DNA from: Acidipropionibacterium jensenii DSM 20535
GTDB lineage: Bacteria > Actinomycetota > Actinomycetes > Propionibacteriales > Propionibacteriaceae
Assembly (NCBI RefSeq): GCF_000425285.1
Contig: NZ_AUDD01000008.1
Coordinates: 62,001-126,000 of the forward strand
Length of the DNA stretch: 64,000 nt
Direction of reading: 5' to 3'
The notes under the pieces are model-generated. The model made no database searches. It was not told where the DNA came from and saw only the letters and a program-made list of their open reading frames with translations. A program made the position numbers and the translations under genes. Within the stretch, counting starts at the first letter, position 1, and every line of letters starts with the position of its first letter. Positions 56,937-64,000 of this stretch are shown piece after piece.

Positions 56937-57961
56937 GGGCCACCGCGCTGGGCTCCCTGCCCGGTCGGGACTTCCGCGGGGCGCTCGCCTCGATGGCCGA
57001 GTACTTCCCCGATCTGATCCCGCTGCCCGAACTGCCCGATCGGGGTCCCGGGGCAGGGATCCTCGGGCGCGGGACAGCCCAGCTGGAGTCCATCCCGACC
57101 GACCTGGGCCCGGCCGGCTGGCGGCTGGCCGACGCCGACGACCGGGCCGCCCGGTCGGCGCGTGCCGGCTGGCGCAGGGATCTCGACGATCTGGAGGAGA
57201 CCCTGGCCGGGGAGTCCGCCACCGTCAAGATCGGCATCTGCGGGCCCCTCACGCTGGCCGCCGGGGTGCACCTGCGCCACGGCGAGGCGGTCCTCGACGA
57301 CCCCGGCGCGCTGCGCGACGTCGGCCAGTCGTTGGCCGACGGCCTGGCCGCACAGCAGGCCGAACTGAGCCGCAGGATGCCCGCCGTGGACTGGGTCTGG
57401 CAGCTCGACGAGCCGGCCGCACCGGCCGTGCTCGCCGGACGCGTCGCCACCCAGTCGGGACTCCATCGCTATCCCGCGATGGCCCCGCACACCGCCACCG
57501 GTCTCATCGGCCCGGTCGTCAACGCCCTCCGGACGGCCGGAGCCGCCCGGGCGGCCCTGCACTGCTGCGCTCCCGGACTGCCCTGGGACCTGCTGGAACG
57601 GATCGACATCGACGACCTGCTGGTCGATCGCGACGCACTGGGCCACCAGGATCTCGACCACTGCGCCGAATGGCTGGAGTCGGTCCCCCGGACCGGCAGC
57701 GCTGAGCCGGGGGAGTACCGGAGGCTGGGTCTCGGCCTGGTCCCGACCAGTGCACCGGACCGGGTGATCTCGGCCGACCAGATCCTCGACCGGCTGGTCG
57801 AGGTGAGCCGACGCATCGGGGTGGACCGACGTCTGGTCCTGAGCGGGTGCATCCTCACCCCGGCCTGCGGACTGGCGTCCTGGTCCCAACCGTCCGCCGC
57901 GCGCCAGTGCGAGCAACTCGCCCGCGCCGCACAGCTGGCCGAGGAGGCGCTGCGCGACTGA
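56933..57961 (+). CDS. MetE/UROD-fold methionine synthase-like protein
   Basis: 342-residue protein related to the C-terminal catalytic half of cobalamin-independent methionine synthase. Zinc-site residues are visible: His and Cys in [12 protein letters not shown], and a Cys in [22 protein letters not shown] matches the QxDEP substrate loop of the family. The folate-binding N-terminal half of MetE is absent, so it may use another methyl donor; the reaction is unknown. The GTG start overlaps the mnmA stop (GTGA). In mycobacteria the same gene follows mnmA in order (recalled). Confidence 0.82.
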   Translation: MRATALGSLPGRDFRGALASMAEYFPDLIPLPELPDRGPGAGILGRGTAQLESIPTDLGPAGWRLADADDRAARSARAGWRRDLDDLEETLAGESATVKIGICGPLTLAAGVHLRHGEAVLDDPGALRDVGQSLADGLAAQQAELSRRMPAVDWVWQLDEPAAPAVLAGRVATQSGLHRYPAMAPHTATGLIGPVVNALRTAGAARAALHCCAPGLPWDLLERIDIDDLLVDRDALGHQDLDHCAEWLESVPRTGSAEPGEYRRLGLGLVPTSAPDRVISADQILDRLVEVSRRIGVDRRLVLSGCILTPACGLASWSQPSAARQCEQLARAAQLAEEALRD

Positions 57962-57980
57962 CCGGGCGGACCACGATGGC

Positions 57981-57986
57981 TACCAT
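57981..57986 (+). promoter_or_regulatory. -10 element for leaderless small membrane protein gene
   Basis: TACCAT ends 6 nt before GTG 57993. Confidence 0.45.
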
Positions 57987-57992
57987 GGCCGG

Positions 57993-58199
57993 GTGGGCAT
58001 CTTCACCGACCTGAACCTCAACGGACGCGCACCGGTGCGCGTCCAGCCGAAGATCGGCGAATGGGGGCCCAGGGGGGTTCCCTCCACCCGCGCCAAGAAG
58101 GTTCAGCGGATCATCGCACCGATCGTCTTCGTCCTGGTGCTGGCCGGACTGGCCGCGCTGTTCTACTTCTTCTATCGGATCCTCATTCCGCAGGGCTGA
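57993..58199 (+). CDS. Small single-TM protein, function unknown
   Basis: 68-residue protein with a basic N-terminal part (PSTRAKKVQRIIAP) and one transmembrane helix (about residues 41-63, APIVFVLVLAGLAALFYFFY), ending RILIPQG. The N-terminus is predicted inside. Coding is supported by the leaderless promoter, actinobacterial codon bias and a classical topology. I do not recognise the family. Confidence 0.65.
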   Translation: MGIFTDLNLNGRAPVRVQPKIGEWGPRGVPSTRAKKVQRIIAPIVFVLVLAGLAALFYFFYRILIPQG

Positions 58200-58237
58200 T
58201 TCCGCGGGGCTGAGCGCGGCCGGCCAGGCCCGCTCGG

Positions 58238-58243
58238 TATACT
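58238..58243 (+). promoter_or_regulatory. -10 element of thi operon
   Basis: TATACT, the best -10 hexamer in the window, lies 13 bases before the riboswitch. No clear -35 is seen. Confidence 0.55.
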
Positions 58244-58255
58244 CACAGGCTGAAA

Positions 58256-58336
58256 GACACGGGGTGCCTCCCATCGTGGGGCTGAGATAACACCCGCCGA
58301 ACCTGATCTCATTTGCATGAGCGGAGGGATGTCACG
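58256..58336 (+). ncRNA. TPP riboswitch (THI element)
   Basis: The thi-box consensus elements are in order: ACGGGGTGCC (58259-58268), GCTGAGAT (58281-58288), ACACCCGCCGAACCTGATC (58290-58308) and GCGGAGGGAT (58321-58330). A CTCAT/ATGAG stem (58308-58321) forms the terminal helix; its loop (TTGC) departs from the common AATGC. The 3' element GGAGGG doubles as a Shine-Dalgarno sequence, so TPP binding should hide it and repress translation of the thi genes. Confidence 0.93.
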
Positions 58337-58360
58337 ATGCGTCGGCGCATGCAATGGTGA
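58337..58360 (+). CDS. Seven-codon leader ORF (MRRRMQW) coupling the riboswitch to thiZ
   Basis: ATG 58337 lies 8 bases after the riboswitch GGAGGG, the ideal spacing, and encodes only MRRRMQW before TGA 58358-58360. That stop overlaps both candidate starts of the ABC ATPase gene (ATG 58354, GTG 58357), which has no ribosome site of its own. Ribosomes could therefore reach the operon by termination-reinitiation. A small ATGCG/CGCAT hairpin (58337-58350) spans the ORF. Translation is inferred from spacing only. Confidence 0.5.
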   Translation: MRRRMQW

Positions 58361-59199
58361 ACGCTCCGGTGAGCGGTGCGCGGGCCGGCCGGCCGGCCAT
58401 CCGGATCGACGATGCAAGCTACCGATACCCCCACTCGAGTCATCCGGTGCTGGCCCATCTGAGTCTGACCGCCGCGGTGGGGGAGCACATCGCCCTGGTC
58501 GGCCGCTCGGGGTGCGGCAAGTCCACCCTGCTGAGGCTGATCGCCGGCCTGGCCGAACCCGTCACCGGGACCATCGAGGTGCTGGGCCACCGCGACCCCC
58601 ACGACAGACTGGACGGCTGCGCCATGATGCCGCAGAACGATCTGCTGCTGCCCTGGCTGAGGCTGGTCGACAATGTCGCCATCGGACTGCGCAACAAGGG
58701 GGTGGCGCGCCGTGAGGCGCGCACCCGCGCACTGGCGGTGCTGGACCAGTGGGGACTGGCCGAATGGTCCCGGTCCCGGCCCGACAAGCTGTCGGGGGGA
58801 ATGCGCCAACGCGCCGCCCTGGCCCGTGCCCTGCTGGCCGACAAGCCCGTGCTGCTGGCCGACGAGCCGCTGGGATCCCTGGACGCCATCACCCGTGCGG
58901 ACGGCCAGCGGTGGCTTCGCCGCGCCGTCCTGGCGGCCGGCGCCACGCTGATCCTGGTGACCCACGACGTCGAGGAGGCGCTGCTGCTGTCCCGGCGGGT
59001 CATCCTGCTCGGACCCGCAGGACCGCGACCGGCCGCCGCCCAGGGATCCTGGCCGGGCTGGTTCGACGATGACCGCCGTCGCGAGCAGATCCTGGCCGAT
59101 CCCCGGTTCGCCGCCGCCCGGACCGCCGTCCTGGAGGCCCTCGGCGACTCCGCGGAGGCCTCTGCGGGGTCCGGCCCGGTGCCGGGGGAATCCCGATGA
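58354..59199 (+). CDS. thiZ: ABC transporter ATPase, thiamine/HMP precursor uptake (ThiZ)
   Basis: 281-residue ATP-binding subunit. Walker A is GRSGCGKSTLLRL, the Q-loop MMPQNDLLLPW, the signature LSGGMRQRAALARAL, Walker B VLLADEPLGSLD, and the switch histidine is in VTHDVEEALL. It belongs to the NitT/TauT/ThiZ group. Placement directly behind a TPP riboswitch and before a permease and an NMT1-like binding protein indicates uptake of thiamine or its pyrimidine precursor. Its start is ATG 58354 or GTG 58357, neither with a ribosome site. The end overlaps the permease start (ATGA). Confidence 0.88.
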   Translation: MVNAPVSGARAGRPAIRIDDASYRYPHSSHPVLAHLSLTAAVGEHIALVGRSGCGKSTLLRLIAGLAEPVTGTIEVLGHRDPHDRLDGCAMMPQNDLLLPWLRLVDNVAIGLRNKGVARREARTRALAVLDQWGLAEWSRSRPDKLSGGMRQRAALARALLADKPVLLADEPLGSLDAITRADGQRWLRRAVLAAGATLILVTHDVEEALLLSRRVILLGPAGPRPAAAQGSWPGWFDDDRRREQILADPRFAAARTAVLEALGDSAEASAGSGPVPGESR

Positions 59200-59966
59200 G
59201 GCACCTGATGGCCCGGGTGCTGCCAGCCGCACTCACCGTGCTGCTCGTGCTGGCCGGCTGGATCGGCCTCACCGCCTCCGGACAGGTGGCCGACTACGTC
59301 ATCCCCTCCCCGGGCTCGGTGCTGGCCTCCCTGATGACGAACTGGCCCGACACCCTGGGCCGGGCCACCATGGTCACCGCCGCCGAGACCCTGGCCGGGG
59401 TCGGCGCGGGGGTGGCGGTCGCCGTCGCGATGGTTGTCCTGACCGGCTGCCTGCCCCTGGTCGGGCGCTCCCTGACGCCGTTGCTGGTCGCCTCCCAGGC
59501 CATCCCGACGATCGTCATCGGGCCGCTGCTCACCATCGCCCTGGGGTACGGGATGTCCCCGAAGATCATCGTGGTCGCACTGCTGTGCTTCTTCCCGGTG
59601 GCTCTCAACCTGATGGCCGGGATCGGTTCTGTGGACCCCCGACTCATCGACGCCATGCGCACCCTGAACGCCGGGCGCAGCGCGCTGTTCTGGCGGGTCC
59701 GCCTGCCCCACGCCGCACCCCGCGGATTCGCCGGCCTGCGGGTCTCGGTGACCTTCGCCCCGGTCGCCGCCGTGTTCGCCGAGTACACCGGTTCCACCGA
59801 CGGCATCGGCTATCTCATGCTCCAGGCCATCCCGCGTCTGGCGACCGACTTCGTCTTCGCCCAGGTGGTGGTGCTCACCGCCCTGTCCGGCCTGTTGCTG
59901 GGCGCCGCAACCCTGCTGGAGCGCCTCATCTGCCCCTGGATCACCCCCGAACGAGGAGAATCATGA
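59196..59966 (+). CDS. thiX: ABC transporter permease (ThiX)
   Basis: 256-residue permease with about six transmembrane helices, of the SsuC/TauC-like BPD family. The EAA loop that docks the ATPase is DAMRTLNAGRSALFWRVRLP. The first helix starts at about residue 8 (LPAALTVLLVLAGWIGL). The stop overlaps the start of thiY. With thiZ and thiY it forms one importer. Confidence 0.88.
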   Translation: MRHLMARVLPAALTVLLVLAGWIGLTASGQVADYVIPSPGSVLASLMTNWPDTLGRATMVTAAETLAGVGAGVAVAVAMVVLTGCLPLVGRSLTPLLVASQAIPTIVIGPLLTIALGYGMSPKIIVVALLCFFPVALNLMAGIGSVDPRLIDAMRTLNAGRSALFWRVRLPHAAPRGFAGLRVSVTFAPVAAVFAEYTGSTDGIGYLMLQAIPRLATDFVFAQVVVLTALSGLLLGAATLLERLICPWITPERGES

Positions 59967-61006
59967 CAGCTGTCCACAACCCCACCCTCAACACACCGAT
60001 CAGTCGCCGTCGACTGGGCGGCCTGTTCTGCGGCGCACTGGCCGCCGCAGGCCTGGCCGGATGCGGGCGCACCGAGGCCCGGTCGGCGTCCTCCCCGTCG
60101 GCGAGCTCGAAGCTGAGCCTGCTGCTGGACTGGAACCCGAACCCGGACCACGTCACCCTCTACACCGCCGTGCACACCGGGGCCTTCACCAAGGAGGGGA
60201 TCGAGGTCGGCATCCAGAACCCGGCCAACACCGCCGACGCCGCCAAGCAGGTCTCCCTGGGCCAGGTCGACCTGGCCGTCAGCTACGAGCCCGACACCCT
60301 CATCGCGGTCGGCCAGGGGCTCGACGTCATCTCGGTGGCCGCCCTCATCCCGGTCAGTCTCACCTCCCTGATCGCCAAGAAGTCGCGGGGGATCACCGCC
60401 GGGGCACAGCTCAAGGGCCGGACGGTCGGACTGTCCGGGCTGGCCTCCCAACGGCCCAGCGTGGAGTACATCGCGCGCCGCTCCGGGGTCGATCCGGCCA
60501 CCATCACGATGCCGAACATCCAGCAGAGCCTCAGCCAGGCCCTGCTCACCGACAAGGTGGACGCCATCTACGGCGGTTTCCGCAACATCGAGGGAATCGA
60601 GCTCGCCGAGAAGGTGCCGGTCGACGTCATGCCGGCCACCGAGCTCGGACTTCCCGACTACGCCGAACTGGTGATCATCGCCAGCCGTCGGCGGCTGGCG
60701 CAGGAGAAGGGGTACGCCGAGAAGGTGCGGGCCTTCCTGCGGGGACTGGCCGCCGGTCAGAGCGCCGCCCAGAAGGACCACAGCACAGCCGCCGAGGCGA
60801 TGACCGCCCCGACCAGGGGCTCCTACCAGCCGCAGATGGTCGCCAAGATGGTCGACGCCACCGTCGGGCTGCTGGGAACCGGACCGTTCGGAGTCCAGAA
60901 GCCGGCCGACTGGGCGGCCTTCGCCACCTGGATGCACCGCAACGGGCTGCTCGACAAGGCCCTGGACGGAGCCTCGGGCACCACCAACGACTACCTGCCC
61001 GCCTGA
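59963..61006 (+). CDS. thiY: Substrate-binding lipoprotein, NMT1/Thi5-like (ThiY)
   Basis: 347-residue periplasmic-type binding protein of the NMT1/Thi5 family. The signal peptide has a twin-arginine motif (SRRRLGG) and a lipobox (LAGC, Cys about residue 34), so it is a probable Tat-exported lipoprotein. The mature part begins with LSLLLDWNPNPDHVTLYTAV and has QVDLAVSYEPDTLIAVGQG and LPDYAELVIIASRR segments expected for a pyrimidine-binding ThiY. The ligand is likely HMP or a derivative, supported by the riboswitch. Confidence 0.88.
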   Translation: MTAVHNPTLNTPISRRRLGGLFCGALAAAGLAGCGRTEARSASSPSASSKLSLLLDWNPNPDHVTLYTAVHTGAFTKEGIEVGIQNPANTADAAKQVSLGQVDLAVSYEPDTLIAVGQGLDVISVAALIPVSLTSLIAKKSRGITAGAQLKGRTVGLSGLASQRPSVEYIARRSGVDPATITMPNIQQSLSQALLTDKVDAIYGGFRNIEGIELAEKVPVDVMPATELGLPDYAELVIIASRRRLAQEKGYAEKVRAFLRGLAAGQSAAQKDHSTAAEAMTAPTRGSYQPQMVAKMVDATVGLLGTGPFGVQKPADWAAFATWMHRNGLLDKALDGASGTTNDYLPA

Positions 61007-61034
61007 CCCGGCGCGCTGACGTCCCGGCCCGGGC

Positions 61035-61562
61035 TCACAGCACCAGGTGGACGCCCCACCTGGTGGCCAGGGCCAGGGCCAGGCAGCGCACGAAGAAGCC
61101 CACCGTCACCCACACCGAGAAGGACCAGAACCGCATCCTCGTGGTGGCCGAGTAGATGACCACCAGGTAGACCGGCGGGATGCCGGTGATCGCCGAGAAG
61201 ACCAGGATCGGCATCCCCCAGCGGGGGTTCTCCACCATCCGGGCGACCCGCCCGTTCCACCGGCGCCATCTCTCCCGGCGGGAACCGGGGGGTGGGGCGG
61301 TCTTCTCCCGAGGGGCGAACCAGCTCAGCTGGCGACCCTTGCGGACGGCCAGGAACATGATCTGCTTGCCGACGCCGTGGCCCAGGGCCAGGCCGATGGA
61401 GACCTCCAGAGGTCCCAGCAGACCGCTGGCCAGGGACCCCACGATGAAGATCTCGGAGTTGAGGACCGGCACGAGGCTGGAGGCGATGCCGAAGCCGAAT
61501 GCCGAGAGGACCTCGTACCAGAACCGCAGGCTGGTCCACGCCGCGGCCTCAAGGGCAACCAC
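61035..61562 (-). CDS. VTT/DedA-like small membrane protein
   Basis: 175-residue integral membrane protein with about five hydrophobic segments (for example FGFGIASSLVPVLNSEIFIV, YLVVIYSATTRMRFWSFSVW, VGFFVRCLALALATRWGV). The layout resembles VTT-domain (SNARE-associated) proteins of the YqaA subgroup; the assignment is tentative. A basic loop (PPPGSRRERWRRWNGR) is cytoplasmic. GTG 61562 lies 8 bases after GGGGCG and 13 bases after the ACT gene stop, so the two genes are likely cotranscribed. Confidence 0.6.
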   Translation of the reverse strand: MVALEAAAWTSLRFWYEVLSAFGFGIASSLVPVLNSEIFIVGSLASGLLGPLEVSIGLALGHGVGKQIMFLAVRKGRQLSWFAPREKTAPPPGSRRERWRRWNGRVARMVENPRWGMPILVFSAITGIPPVYLVVIYSATTRMRFWSFSVWVTVGFFVRCLALALATRWGVHLVL

Positions 61563-61575
61563 GAATCGCCCCGGA

Positions 61576-62193
61576 TCAGTTCGCGAGTGCGGCCAAGTGC
61601 TGCAGCCGGTTGAGCTCGGAGGCCAGGAACTCCGGGCCCCCCTGACGTCCCAGCACCAGACTGCGTCCACCCGACAGCGGGGCGACCGCCACCACGGTGT
61701 CGCCCCAGCCGGCCATCCAGCCCTCGTCCAGATCGGTCGAGTGGGTGGCGTCCAGCGGATTGAGCCGGTCCACCGCCTCAGGGGTGAACTCGGGGGCCAG
61801 GGCGGTGGAGGTGAGCACGGAGCGATCCGGGCTGAACAGGGCCGCCCACTGGCAGTGGAAGACCACCGGGGTGGCCTCGGTGAGGATCTCGGCGCCATGG
61901 GCCGGATCCTCGGCCATCCGGTTGAGAGTGGCGATGTCGGACTCGATGCCCCAGTTCTCCGGGTAGCGCGACAGCCACAGCACCTTCACCCCGTCGAGCA
62001 TGTCGCAGGCCGACACCAGGGTGTCGGGAAGGGTGCTCGGGGGCAGGGTCAGGATGAAGTCGTCGATGGCGTAGCCGGGGCCCTTCTCCACGATCTCGAC
62101 CGCGGAGATGTCAGCGTCGACCGTCCCCATCGCAGTGGCGACGAACCCCAGTGAACCCGGGGTGTCGGGAAGTTGAACGCGAAGCATGAGCAC
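61576..62193 (-). CDS. ACT-domain protein
   Basis: 205-residue protein with an N-terminal ACT domain (residues 1-75, MLRVQLPDTPGSLGFVATAM) that usually binds an amino acid, followed by a GAF-like or unknown C-terminal region of about 130 residues. In mycobacteria an ACT protein (Rv3013) also sits divergent from gatC (recalled). GTG 62193 is chosen because GGGGAG lies 8 bases upstream; ATG 62187 is an alternative. The regulated partner is unknown. Confidence 0.8.
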   Translation of the reverse strand: MLMLRVQLPDTPGSLGFVATAMGTVDADISAVEIVEKGPGYAIDDFILTLPPSTLPDTLVSACDMLDGVKVLWLSRYPENWGIESDIATLNRMAEDPAHGAEILTEATPVVFHCQWAALFSPDRSVLTSTALAPEFTPEAVDRLNPLDATHSTDLDEGWMAGWGDTVVAVAPLSGGRSLVLGRQGGPEFLASELNRLQHLAALAN

Positions 62194-62261
62194 GCTTCAT
62201 TCTCCCCCCGGCGGTCGACGGTCCAAAATGTGCGACCTGTGAGAGCGTCGCGGACAGGCCC

Positions 62262-62267
62262 TAGGAT
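62262..62267 (+). promoter_or_regulatory. Putative -10 of gatCA operon
   Basis: TAGGAT lies about 104 bases before gatC, in the 178-bp divergent gap between the ACT gene and gatC. It would give a leader of about 95 nt; no conserved leader RNA is recognised. Confidence 0.35.
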
Positions 62268-62370
62268 GGGCCAGCAGGGCTGTGGACACTCATCGGGCCG
62301 CGCCACTGGCGCCGCCCCTTGTCCCATTGCCCGCGTCATGTTCTCTGCCCCGTCCCCCAGGAGGATCATC

Positions 62371-62673
62371 GTGGCTCTCACGCCGGATGACGTCACCCGT
62401 CTGGCCGGCCTGGCACGCATTGAGCTGACCGCCGATGAGACCGCCACGCTGGCACCCCAGCTTGAGGTCATTCTCGACGCCGTCGCCAGCGTGTCGAAGG
62501 TTGCCACCGCCGAGGTGCCGCCCACCTCTCACGCACTGCCCTTGGTCAATGCCTTCCGACCGGATGAGGTGAAACCCTCGATGCCGGCCGAGGAGGCGCT
62601 GGCGATGGCTCCGCGCGCCGAGCAGAACCGGTTCAGGGTGCCGAGGATTCTCGACCAGGAGGCCCAGGGATGA
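62371..62673 (+). CDS. gatC: Asp/Glu-tRNA amidotransferase subunit C
   Basis: 100-residue structural subunit of GatCAB, which converts Glu-tRNA(Gln) and Asp-tRNA(Asn) to the amides. The N-terminal helix [20 protein letters not shown] and the C-terminal [11 protein letters not shown] are diagnostic. GTG 62371 lies 4 bases after AGGAGGA. The stop overlaps gatA (ATGA). Confidence 0.93.
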   Translation: MALTPDDVTRLAGLARIELTADETATLAPQLEVILDAVASVSKVATAEVPPTSHALPLVNAFRPDEVKPSMPAEEALAMAPRAEQNRFRVPRILDQEAQG

Positions 62674-64000
62674 GCGACACAGGGATGAGTGAGACGGGGA
62701 TGACCTCGGCGGTCACCACCGGCGACGCCGAGATTCTCACCGCCAGCGCCTGCGACCTGGTCGCCGCGATGGAGGCGGGGGAGCTGAGCTCGGCCCAGAT
62801 CACCCGCGCCTGTCTGGACCGCATCGAGCAGGTCGACGGTCAGGTCAACGCCTTCCTCGCCGTCGACGCCGACCGGGCGATGGACCAGGCCGAGGGGATC
62901 GACAGAAGGCGGGCAGCCGGTGAGAAGCTCGGCCCGCTGGCCGGCGTCCCGCTGGCCGTCAAGGACCTGTTCTGCTACCGCGGGATGGCCACCACGGCCG
63001 GCTCGCGAATCCTCGAGGACTGGATCTCCCCGTACACCTCCACGGTGGTCCAGCGATGCCTGGACGCCGGGATGGTCGTGCTCGGCAAGACCAACCTGGA
63101 CGAGTTCGCGATGGGTTCCTCCACCGAGACCTCGGCCTTCGGCCCCACCCACAACCCGTGGGCCCTGGACCGGATCCCCGGCGGTTCGGGCGGTGGATCG
63201 GCGGCCGCCCTGGCGGCCTTCGAGGCTCCCCTGGCGCTGGGCACCGACACCGGAGGGTCGATCCGGTTGCCCGCCTCGGTGACCGGCACGGTCGGCGTCA
63301 AGCCCACCTACGGCGGCACCTCGCGGTACGGGGTGATCGCGATGGCCAGTTCCCTGGACCAGCCCGGACCCTGCGCCCGCACCGTGACCGACGCCGCCCT
63401 GCTGCACCGGGTGATCGCCGGTCACGACCCGATGGATCAGACCTCGATCCCCCGCGATGTTCCCCCGGTGGTCGAGGCCGCCCGGGGCGCCGACCTGTTG
63501 GGGATGCGTCTGGGAGTGGTCGCCGAGCTGTCGGGCGACGGCTACGCCCCCGGCGTCTCCCAGCGGTTCGGCGAGGCGGTTGCCGCCCTCCAGGAGGCCG
63601 GCGCCGAGATCGTCGAGATCTCCTGCCCGCACTTCAAGCACGCCCTGGGCGCCTACTACCTCATCCAGCCCGCCGAGGTGTCGAGCAACCTGGCCCGCTA
63701 CGACGCGATGCGCTACGGACTGCGTCTGGACGACGACGGCAACCACTCCGCAGAGCAGGTGATGACGATCAGCCGCGGCGCCGGGTTCGGCGCCGAGGCC
63801 AAGAGGCGGATCATCCTGGGCACCTACGCCCTGTCTAGCGGCTACTACGACGCCTACTACGGTTCGGCCCAGAAGGTCCGCACGCTCATCGCCCGGGACT
63901 TCGAGCACGCCTGGGACAGCTGCGACGCCCTCATCTCACCGACCACCCCGACCACCGCCTTCCGGATCGGGGAGCGCACCAACGACCCGCTGGCGATGTA
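62670..64000 (+). CDS. gatA: Asp/Glu-tRNA amidotransferase subunit A, 3' end outside window
   Basis: First 443 residues of the amidase subunit, open to the window end. The Lys-cis-Ser-Ser triad is Lys98 (AVKDLF), Ser173 ([10 protein letters not shown]) and Ser197 ([10 protein letters not shown]), with the canonical spacing. It generates ammonia from glutamine and passes it to GatB. Three in-frame ATGs (62670, 62685, 62700) lie in a 15-base tandem repeat encoding [10 protein letters not shown]; the first overlaps the gatC stop and is chosen. Confidence 0.94.
   Translation, partial: MSDTGMSETGMTSAVTTGDAEILTASACDLVAAMEAGELSSAQITRACLDRIEQVDGQVNAFLAVDADRAMDQAEGIDRRRAAGEKLGPLAGVPLAVKDLFCYRGMATTAGSRILEDWISPYTSTVVQRCLDAGMVVLGKTNLDEFAMGSSTETSAFGPTHNPWALDRIPGGSGGGSAAALAAFEAPLALGTDTGGSIRLPASVTGTVGVKPTYGGTSRYGVIAMASSLDQPGPCARTVTDAALLHRVIAGHDPMDQTSIPRDVPPVVEAARGADLLGMRLGVVAELSGDGYAPGVSQRFGEAVAALQEAGAEIVEISCPHFKHALGAYYLIQPAEVSSNLARYDAMRYGLRLDDDGNHSAEQVMTISRGAGFGAEAKRRIILGTYALSSGYYDAYYGSAQKVRTLIARDFEHAWDSCDALISPTTPTTAFRIGERTNDPLAM

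Overview
The window is a gene-dense, very GC-rich chromosomal segment of an actinobacterium. Gene content and order (sigA/sigB, DUF4193–DUF3093–dut–DUF3710–OB-fold–RCK pair, dxs–RNase D–DUF3000, iscS–mnmA–MetE-like–ACT–gatCA) match the conserved core of the class. The GlgE glycogen pathway, short leaderless genes and sugar-phosphorolysis genes suggest Propionibacteriaceae, perhaps Acidipropionibacterium or Propionibacterium; that assignment is inference. I see no phage, IS element, CRISPR array or replication origin.

Layout. (1) 1-5.6 kb: 3' end of a TesB thioesterase, divergent group-2 (sigB-like) and primary (sigA) sigma factors, a GH20 hexosaminidase, a GNAT acetyltransferase and a small DUF7455 protein. 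(2) 5.9-14.2 kb: a type II topoisomerase pair, parE on plus and parC on minus, enclosing an UMF1-type transporter, a Gln/Asn-rich membrane protein and a beta-carbonic anhydrase. (3) 14.3-26.2 kb: App1 phosphatase, nucleotide pyrophosphatase-like protein, SepH, the conserved dut region, then two RCK proteins next to a KimA-type potassium importer and a uracil-RNA methyltransferase. (4) 26.3-34.3 kb: aconitase, DXS, RNase D, DUF3000, MsrB and a CbiX-like protein. (5) 34.4-34.9 kb: a Gly-Cys-Val(GAC) tRNA cluster on minus facing a Val(CAC) tRNA on plus. (6) 35-54.4 kb: a carbohydrate island with a GH32 fructosidase broken by one in-frame TGA, phosphoglucomutase, a thioredoxin/TPR protein, beta-PGM plus GH65 phosphorylase, a PTS EIIBCA gene broken by a one-base frameshift, then GlgB, GlgE, alpha-glucan phosphorylase and GlgX. 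(7) 54.5-64 kb: iscS-mnmA-MetE-like, a one-TM small protein, a TPP-riboswitch ThiZ-ThiX-ThiY operon, a VTT-like membrane protein, an ACT protein, gatC and the start of gatA.

How the genes fit together. GH65 phosphorylase gives beta-glucose-1-phosphate, which beta-PGM converts to glucose-6-phosphate; Pgm links that to alpha-glucose-1-phosphate. GlgE and GlgB build branched alpha-glucan, and GlgP and GlgX take it apart. IscS and MnmA act in tRNA 2-thiolation, and GatCA in Gln/Asn-tRNA formation. The RCK pair plus KimA is a potassium module.

Two features stand out across the window. Many start codons lie 6-8 nt after a TAnnnT hexamer with no Shine-Dalgarno sequence, the signature of leaderless mRNAs. 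Convergent gene ends are separated by long perfect hairpins. The most interesting local points are the two broken sugar genes, the riboswitch-controlled seven-codon ORF overlapping the thi operon start, and a perfect palindrome over a candidate -10 upstream of acnA.
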